Made by a program: the position numbers and the translations under genes. A stretch of DNA of 64,000 nt from Anisakis pegreffii (lineage: Eukaryota > Nematoda > Chromadorea > Rhabditida > Anisakidae): the NCBI GenBank assembly GCA_035041965.1, contig JAPYMA010001902.1, positions 1 to 64,000 of the forward strand, given 5' to 3'. The notes under the pieces are model-generated. The model ran no database searches, was not told the origin of the DNA, and worked only from the letters and a program-made list of their open reading frames with translations. Positions 53,901 through 64,000 of this stretch are shown here, in pieces (within the stretch, counting starts at the first letter, position 1; each line of letters begins with the position of its first letter).

Positions 53901-56900
53901 TCTCAAAGTGTGACAAAAAAAAAGCAAACTGTCCATATGTTCATATAACAGCAAAACTGAGTGAATGAAATGAAAAATGAAAATCCTGAAATAACGTACC
54001 GGTAATTGTAGTGTTTCCTCAAAATATTTTTGCAGCAATTCCTCTAGGAGAGGCAACTTAAGGTGTTAGTTTCATACTGCTTAGCACATATGTAAGTCAC
54101 TATACTAATTCCGTTCTCATAAACTACTACTTATGCTTCCGAATCGTTTAGAGCAAGAGTCACATCGAATTATTGCTCGATGATGAGTGTTGATGCTAAT
54201 GCTGTCGCTGCTGCTGCTGCTGCTGGTGATGTCCCCCTATTTGACTACTCTTGATCTTATTCTAATCACTAGCTTACTGGATGCTGTTCACCTCTGTTCA
54301 TCTTTGTCTTTTTGTCCTATTTTCTCGAAGATACGCCTTCCTTCTTTGCATGAATGTAAGACATATCTCGTGCGTACATATTATGTAAATACATATTCAT
54401 AAATGATAAACGGAAAGATGTGCTACGAAGCGTGAATGAAGCAGCAGCGGATAGGTACTATGTAAATATATGGAAGCGATTCTTTTCCACTATTCCAGCT
54501 TATTTGATTCATATAGTTGGCTGGCTATCGATGATTGCTGTCAACCAAGACAAGACGAGATAACTTCATCTCATATCTATCGCTTAAGCTCGATGAATTA
54601 ATGAAAGAACAATATCGAATAATCTATCAGCAGCAGGATCACTCAAATATAAGATAAGACACGCAAAAAGTTGAGGAAATGAACGAGGGAAATGGTAAAT
54701 CATAATCTTGCTGACTGGAAAATTGCCGTTACTTTCGAAGTGATAATCAGCTGATAAGAGAATGACAATAACGGTGACAATAATACTGATGATCATCACG
54801 ATATCAGCAAATGTAGTGTTTGTCAAACTGATAAACAATCAAGTTATCAAATGAATGATCGTTTTACTAGCAGGAAACTAAAAATGACTCGATATCGCTT
54901 GGCTTAAACCTTGAATTGACACTGTTTAATAATTTACCATCCAGTTTCATACATGTCAGTGAAGATAGATTGATTGTGAGTGCATAACAATGAAATTTAT
55001 TGTCTGCTTAATTTTATTCGTAAGAACAGATTTTTATGGCTTACAAACAATAAATAAACATCTATTAGATGGGATCGTTGACCATCAAACACACTAACAT
55101 AAACAAAATAATGAAGAAAGATCAATAGAAGGAGAATGAATTTTCTGGAGAAACTCGCTGATTGTGATCATGAATTAACTGTTGTCAGCAAAATTGATGA
55201 GAATAAAAGTTGTTGAAAATGAACTTTGGAATTATTCACGTTCACAAAGTATTATATTAATTTCAGATCAGAAAACAAGATAATTCCCTCTTTCTGAAAT
55301 CGAATATAGTCAACCTTATTCTCAAAGTTATTTTCTGATAACGAAGTGTTCGTGAAATCAAATAATATATGTACATATCACAACAATAATAATGCTAATT
55401 TTATAACAATATAATGATAATACGAGTAAAAATGAGCAAAAAGATAAAATGATGACCTATATATAGTAGCGATAAAACGACTAGCTGGCCGTCTGACAGG
55501 CCAATAGAACGGCTTACCATTATCTTTGAAAATGGCTGTTTGGAATTGAAGAAGAATACAGATACGATGTATGCATTTGGATATAAGACAGATTAAGAGT
55601 CGTTTACCGGCTCTTCGAATCAATCTGAAATACTTGGATCAATTGTTGCTGTTGGAGGAGCAGCAGTATTACCCATGCAGTGGGCTGACTACTTTTTGGT
55701 TGATTAAATATATGAGATTGAATTGCTTTTTTAGCTTGATTTAATAACATTCGTGATTGTTGAGTGATGGAATGATCCACAAACGTATTGAAAATAAGCA
55801 GTTTGCCGTATTTAGCCACCTACCAATGGAAGGGGAACGAACATTCGTGTAAAATTTCGGTCTGATTGAAGATTGTTGAGGCTCATTCAAGGCTTTTAAA
55901 GTTTATCCGTAAGACTAGTGCATCCAGTTAGTCCACTGTTGTATTCGAAATGATGAAGTCTGCAGCGGTATCTTCATAACGATGATTTCAGTTGATGTAT
56001 TGATATTATGAACATTGGAATTAACTCACGCAAAAATACAATAGTTGAGGGTGAGTATACGATAGAATTCAACAAGTCGGGAATATTAACATTCGGGCTT
56101 TCAGTTCGTGACTTGATGTTTTTAGCCGAACATTCGAAATTAAAGTTACACAGAGAATAAACTTTGTAGCAGACCCACAGGACTTTCAAAGATCGGATTT
56201 GTATATCAGTCCCCGATGATACAGTATTATGTGTAAAATAAGGTCTTCAATACACCAAAAAGTTATTCACTTCGTCAGATCAATCAAGGATTACTACAAC
56301 TATAAGAAATCCTAAAATAGCGAAGACTCAAGAAACGTGCACTGAGCTGAGCAATGAAAGATGTCCGTGATGACAGTGCAAGGTGTTTTGAATGTTTGAT
56401 TCTCATTATTGATGCGAATGAATGATTTTATTTGGGTACTTTAATTGATCATTCGTAAAATATTCTATCCTCCCATTAGACATCGATTCATTGCAAGCAA
56501 TCGTCTTGTAGCGAACAAATTGTGGACATATTTGAGGGAGAGCAATATTCGCATAACCATTCATCAGTGTTGTGCGATAATAACTCGATGGATGTTCGAT
56601 CAATCATATGTATTCTTCGCATGTATGGCAATCAAATTCGTGAATACTGAACAAACGAAAACTTGTTTGAAATTTCGACGTTTAATCGAATTTCTGAAAT
56701 TTCAATTTGCAACTGAAATGGCTGCAAGAAATCTAATTCAAGTAAGTAAAACTGTTCTTGAAAGAGCAATTGTATGGACTTCGTTAATTGGCGATGAAAA
56801 AAAAGCATTAACCTCAACAACGAATCATCAAATCTAGAGAACTCGAATAGAAAGATTATTCTATCCGTTTCACGTTTACCTTTATAACGCTTGAAATAGC

Positions 56901-57737
56901 ATGTTCGTTACGAGTCATTAGCACAGTTCGCAATAAACCTCTCGTTTTATCGTTTCACATATCTAATTAACATATGTACTTTTCTACATGAGCGGATAAT
57001 GCATTTGCAACGTTTATTTTGAAAGTGTATAAAATCAGCAAGGAATGCCACTGATTGAAATGGAAAAAATACGAAAAGAAGATGAAGTGAATCAGACAAA
57101 AAAATAATGGTATTAAACGAATGTGTTCGTACTAAATTCATATTTTATTCTCTCTACAAATATTTATCATAAACAGAAAATGGAAACCGACAATGAGCAC
57201 ACAACGCCATCATCTCCATCATCATAATCGATAATAATTACGAGTAATCAATTAATCACAATTTCTTCGCTATTCTATGAGAAACAAACGAACAAAATCA
57301 ACTCCAGTCGATTGAATATGATAGAATAAAGTGAAAATCTCTCAAGAAAATGTAACAAGAAAAGCACATACACATACATGAACACACCTTCTTTGAATCG
57401 AATCAATTTTTCGTCAGATTCACTGTTGTTTCTTCGGAAGAGAATGCAAAAATTTATGGATTCATAACATTAAACAAACTTTAATTTTTTTTGGATGAAT
57501 GTGACAAACAATCAACGAATCAGTTGTACATTTTGTCTCCATTTGAAAAACTACTTCTACATAAATGAGGGAATGAAAATAAATAAAGCGGCAGCAAACT
57601 GAAATGAACAGAGGAGAGAGATTTATTGAAACAAAAGAAACATTTCAAATGAACATGATGTTAGAAATAACAGCGATAATGATGATATCAGTAATAACAA
57701 AACAAATCATAAAGTTCACTTTTTCTACCAGCCTATT
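47904..57737. other. Long stretch without a confident gene
   Basis: Nearly 10 kb upstream of the PDZRN-like exons and downstream of NDUFAB1. It is AT-rich with AAT/ATT tracts (for example 48030-48060 and 48895-49035), a short CTG run near 54205-54226, and two adjacent perfect palindromes at 52261-52291. Missing 5' exons of the PDZRN-like gene may lie here, but no RING (C-x2-C, C-x-H-x-F-C) pattern was seen on the minus strand. A splice-bounded minus-strand frame at 55673-55819 and a 130-residue plus-strand frame at 56445-56837 are the only coding-looking pieces. Confidence 0.45.
57622..57627 (-). terminator. AATAAA poly(A) signal of NDUFAB1
   Basis: Minus-strand AATAAA about 110 bp after the stop codon of the acyl carrier protein gene. 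Confidence 0.5.
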
Positions 57738-58840
<1,103 letters not shown>

Positions 58841-59744
58841 GCCTTTTCTTGATTCACTCGTGCTTTTCAAACGACACCCCTCCTGAAACCGCATCGTTTA
58901 CAAAAAAAACTCATTGTTCAACTCAAAAACCAAGCATTGCAATTCTTCCATTAGAATCAATCGGTAGAGTATCTGAAGAGAGAAAAGAGTTCAAAACAGA
59001 CTGAAGAATCGAGGCGACGTGCAACAACTGAATGCCACTCAATTTTAAAAAATGCACACCCTTTATGAAATTCCAATCTAAGCATAAGATATCTATCTCA
59101 TTCATTCGTACCAGGCTCAAACCTATGAACGAGGAACGAATCAAATGTACGTGAAGTCAGTGTAAAATCGCTCGTTCAGATAAAAATGTCTATTCAAAAC
59201 ACGTGATGCAACATATTCTCAACGTTGGCGTGCGATGCACACACTCTCCGCGAATATGGAGTGCGGTTATGAGAAAACGGTTTAGGCTGTGAGTGAGTTG
59301 TTTCTGCTCAGGTTCGGAACCGGGGTTGGGCGTCTGGTTTGGGTGTTCACATCCTTGGGGGACTGGAATTTTTTCGGAGAACATGCTAGTTCGTGAAGAT
59401 TTTCAACCCGAAGGTAGATTTTAGTTCCGTTAAGGGCACACGTTTTGGCAGTCGTCGACGAAATGTAATAACTTCATTTTCACATTATCATCCAGGAATA
59501 GCTGTAATATTTTTGCTCGCTCTACGTCTAATATTCCATTCATTCTGCCCGTTCCTTCTCTACTGTTCCTTCAGTCAAGCGCACTCGCGCGAAAAGATGT
59601 GTCTGTATGCGATATCTGTGTGTAGCCCCTCAGCTAAAGTAGCACCCACTTATTTCCGCTATCAATGAATTGCAACGTGCCATGAACGAATACTTTTTCC
59701 CAAACGAGACACCAATAGTTTCCTGTGAACCACACCGGTTTTCG

Positions 59745-59957
59745 GCACTTATGCTGTTTAGTCCCTCCACCCGCACGCAGACACCATTTGCGCTCTCAAC
59801 AATACCGCCGCACGTTGTCATACGCGCTTTAGGCCACACCCATTCTGTTACGCTGACTTCGGCATCAGGCTTAGGCTTAGGCTTATCCAGTGGGCGTGGC
59901 TACGCGCACGCGCGCGTGATCTTGCGTACGGGTGGAGGGACTAAACAGCACAAGTAC
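59745..59957 (+). mobile_element. 213-bp MITE-like element with TTAGGC units, left copy
   Basis: Inverted termini of about 35 bp, GCACTTATGCTGTTTAGTCC on the left against GTACTTGTGCTGTTTAGTCC on the reversed right end, both continuing CTCCACCCG. The direct repeat CCGGTTTTC flanks it at 59735-59743 and 59958-59966, a likely 9-bp target duplication as made by Mutator-like elements. The interior is much richer in G and C than its surroundings and contains AGGCTTAGGCTTAGGCTTA near 59868-59885, i.e. tandem copies of the nematode telomere hexamer. Confidence 0.6.
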
Positions 59958-60125
59958 CCGGTTTTCTTCCGTAAATGATAAATCAGATTGTTTGCCGTGA
60001 AACCGAATGTGTTCTGACATCTCATTTGATTGTTTTGCACTCTTATTTGGAATACGCAAGAAGTTATTTCAAGATTGTTTATCTATTAATTTGTTTTCCT
60101 TCATAATATTAACCTGTTGGTGTTA

Positions 60126-60231
60126 TTTTTATCGCGATTCATAATGTTACCATAATATTACCCGTTATTTTATTTTTATCGCGATTCATAATGTTACCAT
60201 AATATTACCCGTTATTTTATTTTTATCGCGA
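60126..60231 (+). repeat. 47-bp minisatellite, short allele
   Basis: The unit starts ATCGCGATTCATAATGTTAC and ends CCCGTTATTTTATTTTT. TCGCG marks recur at 60132, 60179 and 60226, giving two 47-bp intervals. Confidence 0.9.
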
Positions 60232-60355
60232 TTACTTGCCAACGCCTTATTATCAAGGAATCAGTTTATCCGGAGAGTGGTAATAATGCCATGGAGTTTA
60301 AAGTTATAACAGTGATATTCATCATAACTGTGATGTTTCAGCACAGTGTACGAAT

Positions 60356-61344
60356 ATGCAAATCAATACTGAGGATATAACAGTACCGTGGGGACGTAGT
60401 CCAGATCCACAGGATATTCAGAATGGACGCTGGCGAATGGCTGTCTTTCAAGATGTTCAAGAAAGTAACGATAAATCGAAATTGTTCTTCCTTTACGATC
60501 CAGTTGCAGACGAATCTTCCGGAACTTCGTATATTTTACTACTACCTTTTTTCATTTCAATTTTTCAGATTTTCATTTTTAACCAACTCTCGTTTGATTC
60601 CTTTTTTTCACTCCAAACTTCCTGATGAGAAATTTCGCACATATTCCAGCGGAGGTCGCAAGGGCGCGCAAGGCATAGTTGTTTTCGACACAAATTTGCG
60701 TTGCTTCATTACTGATGTACCAGTCAACGTTCTCGGTTCGTATTTTCCAACATTACAATCTCTTTCACCCATCCGTTTTCATCTACTGGATTGTAATTCT
60801 CACACGTATCTGTTTTGCACTGGAAATAATTCTTTTCAGGTACTCCAAAGTTTCTGTTCGCATTAAAATGTCCATCACCTCAGGGTGGCACTTCTTTGGT
60901 TATGGTTACCGAAAGTGCAAATTACGGTCAAGCTGCTGTACGTTCCTTTTTCAGTTCGTCGAAGGACTAATGACTACTTTTTTTCAATGAATCAAATCGG
61001 TTGATGAGTGGTGTTGTGTAACTTGCAAGCATGCAAGCACTACCTATTCATTGATCCGTTCAAGTTGGTATGTTTCAGTTAATGTTGTACAGAATTGATA
61101 TGAGACAAGATGGAATGAATTTGGAAACACAACCAATCGCATTACTGGCCAGTTCGATCCCAATTAGTGGTGATTTCATTATTTCGATGCGTGAAGATGC
61201 ACCTGAAGTGGTTGTGCTCACATCGCCAGGCTTAACTGTTTGGCGTATCAATTGCCTTGTAACACAGCCATCCTCACCAACATCCACTTATGCAGTGCCG
61301 AATGCTGATCTCAACCATTTCTATGACGCATATCTTAGTCAAGG
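60356..61344 (+). CDS. Unrecognised protein, 3'-truncated, left copy
   Basis: Four exons join in frame: 60356-60528, 60650-60735, 60840-60937, 61079-61344 (207 codons plus two bases). The last exon ends at a good donor (AAGG|GTAGGT), but any next exon is lost because the palindrome centre begins 78 bp further on. The start may be the ATG of MQINTEDITVPWGR just after an acceptor. The exon is also open up to that acceptor, so an upstream coding exon is possible. I do not recognise the family. Short hydrophobic strands ending in SPGLTVWRI and VVFDTNLRCF look like beta-propeller blades, which is only a hint. Recognisable blocks for a search are PWGRSPDPQDIQNGRWRM and GGTSLVMVTESANYGQAA. Confidence 0.6.
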
Positions 61345-61422
61345 GTAGGTTCCGGATTGTATTCTTCATTTCCGTTTTTGTTGTTGTTCATGTAGTCTTT
61401 ACTTTTACCTTTCTTTAAAAAT

Positions 61423-61514
61423 TCTGGTGATGCAGATAACAAATAGATATTTCTAAATAAACGACAACCCGATTGAAGCGTCAGAGATTTAGAAACCTCG
61501 CAACCCAAAATTTC
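61423..61514. other. 92-bp spacer at the centre of palindrome 2
   Basis: This is the only unpaired sequence between the arms. It contains a small inverted pair, ATTTCTAAA and its complement, about 40 bases apart. No gene. Confidence 0.85.
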
Positions 61515-61592
61515 ATTTTTAAAGAAAGGTAAAAGTAAAGACTACATGAACAACAACAAAAACGGAAATGAAGAATACAATCCGGAACCTAC

Positions 61593-62581
61593 CCTTGACT
61601 AAGATATGCGTCATAGAAATGGTTGAGATCAGCATTCGGCACTGCATAAGTGGATGTTGGTGAGGATGGCTGTGTTACAAGGCAATTGATACGCCAAACA
61701 GTTAAGCCTGGCGATGTGAGCACAACCACTTCAGGTGCATCTTCACGCATCGAAATAATGAAATCACCACTAATTGGGATCGAACTGGCCAGTAATGCGA
61801 TTGGTTGTGTTTCCAAATTCATTCCATCTTGTCTCATATCAATTCTGTACAACATTAACTGAAACATACCAACTTGAACGGATCAATGAATAGGTAGTGC
61901 TTGCATGCTTGCAAGTTACACAACACCACTCATCAACCGATTTGATTCATTGAAAAAAAGTAGTCATTAGTCCTTCGACGAACTGAAAAAGGAACGTACA
62001 GCAGCTTGACCGTAATTTGCACTTTCGGTAACCATAACCAAAGAAGTGCCACCCTGAGGTGATGGACATTTTAATGCGAACAGAAACTTTGGAGTACCTG
62101 AAAAGAATTATTTCCAGTGCAAAACAGATACGTGTGAGAATTACAATCCAGTAGATGAAAACGGATGGGTGAAAGAGATTGTAATGTTGGAAAATACGAA
62201 CCGAGAACGTTGACTGGTACATCAGTAATGAAGCAACGCAAATTTGTGTCGAAAACAACTATGCCTTGCGCGCCCTTGCGACCTCCGCTGGAATATGTGC
62301 GAAATTTCTCATCAGGAAGTTTGGAGTGAAAAAAAGGAATCAAACGAGAGTTGGTTAAAAATGAAAATCTGAAAAATTGAAATGAAAAAAGGTAGTAGTA
62401 AAATATACGAAGTTCCGGAAGATTCGTCTGCAACTGGATCGTAAAGGAAGAACAATTTCGATTTATCGTTACTTTCTTGAACATCTTGAAAGACAGCCAT
62501 TCGCCAGCGTCCATTCTGAATATCCTGTGGATCTGGACTACGTCCCCACGGTACTGTTATATCCTCAGTATTGATTTGCAT
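61593..62581 (-). CDS. Unrecognised protein, 3'-truncated, right copy
   Basis: Mirror of the left copy, converging on it: exons 62409-62581, 62202-62287, 62000-62097, 61593-61858 on the minus strand. Coding sequence is identical. It too lacks everything downstream of the fourth exon, so neither copy in this window is complete. Confidence 0.6.
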
Positions 62582-62705
62582 ATTCGTACACTGTGCTGAA
62601 ACATCACAGTTATGATGAATATCACTGTTATAACTTTAAACTCCATGGCATTATTACCACTCTCCGGATAAACTGATTCCTTGATAATAAGGCGTTGGCA
62701 AGTAA

Positions 62706-63046
62706 TCGCGATAAAAATAAAATAACGGGTAATATTATGGTAACATTATGAATCGCGATAAAAATAAAATAACGGGTAATATTATGGTAACATTATGAAT
62801 CGCGATAAAAATAAAATAACGGGTAATATTATGGTAACATTATGAATCGCGATAAAAATAAAATAACGGGTAATATTATGGTAACATTATGAATCGCGAT
62901 AAAAATAAAATAACGGGTAATATTATGGTAACATTATGAATCGCGATAAAAATAAAATAACGGGTAATATTATGGTAACATTATGAATCGCGATAAAAAT
63001 AAAATAACGGGTAATATTATGGTAACATTATGAATCGCGATAAAAA
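62706..63046 (-). repeat. 47-bp minisatellite, long allele
   Basis: TCGCG marks at 62706, 62753, 62800, 62847, 62894, 62941, 62988 and 63035 give seven 47-bp intervals with no visible unit-to-unit change, against two in the other arm. Confidence 0.9.
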
Positions 63047-63214
63047 TAACACCAACAGGTTAATATTATGAAGGAAAACAAATTAATAGATAAACAATCT
63101 TGAAATAACTTCTTGCGTATTCCAAATAAGAGTGCAAAACAATCAAATGAGATGTCAGAACACATTCGGTTTCACGGCAAACAATCTGATTTATCATTTA
63201 CGGAAGAAAACCGG

Positions 63215-63427
63215 GTACTTGTGCTGTTTAGTCCCTCCACCCGTACGCAAGATCACGCGCGCGTGCGCGTAGCCACGCCCACTGGATAAGCCTAAGCCTA
63301 AGCCTGATGCCGAAGTCAGCGTAACAGAATGGGTGTGGCCTAAAGCGCGTATGACAACGTGCGGCGGTATTGTTGAGAGCGCAAATGGTGTCTGCGTGCG
63401 GGTGGAGGGACTAAACAGCATAAGTGC
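63215..63427 (-). mobile_element. 213-bp MITE-like element with TTAGGC units, right copy
   Basis: Mirror copy of the element at 59745-59957, duplicated with the palindrome arm and not a separate insertion. Confidence 0.6.
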
Positions 63428-64000
63428 CGAAAACCGGTGTGGTTCACAGGAAACTATTGGTGTCTCGTTTGGGAAAAAGTATTCGTTCATGGCACGTTGC
63501 AATTCATTGATAGCGGAAATAAGTGGGTGCTACTTTAGCTGAGGGGCTACACACAGATATCGCATACAGACACATCTTTTCGCGCGAGTGCGCTTGACTG
63601 AAGGAACAGTAGAGAAGGAACGGGCAGAATGAATGGAATATTAGACGTAGAGCGAGCAAAAATATTACAGCTATTCCTGGATGATAATGTGAAAATGAAG
63701 TTATTACATTTCGTCGACGACTGCCAAAACGTGTGCCCTTAACGGAACTAAAATCTACCTTCGGGTTGAAAATCTTCACGAACTAGCATGTTCTCCGAAA
63801 AAATTCCAGTCCCCCAAGGATGTGAACACCCAAACCAGACGCCCAACCCCGGTTCCGAACCTGAGCAGAAACAACTCACTCACAGCCTAAACCGTTTTCT
63901 CATAACCGCACTCCATATTCGCGGAGAGTGTGTGCATCGCACGCCAACGTTGAGAATATGTTGCATCACGTGTTTTGAATAGACATTTTTATCTGAACGA

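Larger units (their letters stand above)
58841..60355. other. Region between NDUFAB1 and the unknown gene
   Basis: Divergent intergenic DNA. From 59172 it belongs to the second palindrome. It contains the MITE-like element at 59745-59957 and the 47-bp minisatellite at about 60126-60231. An acceptor (GATGTTTCAG) ends at 60341 just before the next gene. No exon was supported in the rest. Confidence 0.5.
59172..61422 (+). repeat. Left arm of palindrome 2 (outer limit unknown)
   Basis: Reverse complement of 61515-64000. Base 59172 pairs with the last base of the window, so the arm may extend further left than listed. The pair sum is 122937 near the centre and 123172 outside the minisatellite. 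The 235-base difference equals five 47-bp repeat units. Confidence 0.93.
61515..64000 (-). repeat. Right arm of palindrome 2, runs off the window
   Basis: Inverted copy of 59172-61422, 235 bases longer because its minisatellite has five more units. Listed frames translate identically in the two arms. The arm is still paired at the last base, so the palindrome is larger than what is seen. Confidence 0.93.

Noticed and set aside
59868..59885. Chromosome end suggested by TTAGGC
   Set aside because: Only about three units, inside a small inverted-repeat element with unique DNA on both sides.

Overview
The window is eukaryotic, AT-rich, and its genes are split into many small exons joined at short T-rich, TTTTCAG-like acceptors. 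Several first coding exons have such an acceptor a few dozen bases upstream of the ATG, as expected if a spliced leader is added. A short run of the nematode telomere unit TTAGGC is also present. I read it as a nematode nuclear contig; the species cannot be fixed from the sequence.

Layout. (1) Positions 33-19525 form one huge palindrome centred at 9284/9285 on an (AT)n tract, with no spacer. Each arm carries a complete 8-exon gene for a claudin-superfamily (TARP/stargazin-like) membrane protein; the two copies are transcribed away from the centre. The right arm holds an extra 985-bp fold-back transposon with a TCA target duplication, and the left arm keeps the empty site. (2) Positions 19427-25726, minus strand: a complete 13-exon neuralized-type E3 ubiquitin ligase (NHR-NHR-RING, 856 aa). 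The palindrome edge lies inside its last exon, so a 3' scrap of the gene also sits at 33-131. (3) Positions 28563-29973: mitochondrial ribosomal protein L47, with a possible poison exon. (4) Positions 35308-38187: atlastin, the ER-fusion GTPase, 10 exons, with a GC-AG intron just before the P-loop. (5) Positions 39224-47903, minus strand: the C-terminal two thirds of a PDZRN3/4-like scaffold/ligase, ending in the PDZ ligand TTV. (6) Positions 47904-57737: no confident gene. (7) Positions 57738-58840, minus strand: mitochondrial acyl carrier protein (NDUFAB1). (8) From at most 59172 to the window end: a second palindrome with a 92-bp spacer. Its arms carry converging, 3'-truncated copies of a gene I do not recognise, a 213-bp MITE-like element containing TTAGGC repeats, and a 47-bp minisatellite with 2 repeat intervals on the left and 7 on the right.

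These are ordinary, scattered animal genes (Notch endocytosis, ER shape, synaptic or junctional scaffolds, mitochondrial translation and lipoylation/Complex I), not a shared pathway. The striking content is structural: two long near-identical inverted duplications in 64 kb. Their arms differ by a transposon, a homopolymer base and minisatellite copy number, so they are not simple mirror copies of one read. Whether they are true genomic palindromes or two haplotypes or amplification chimeras joined head to head cannot be decided here.
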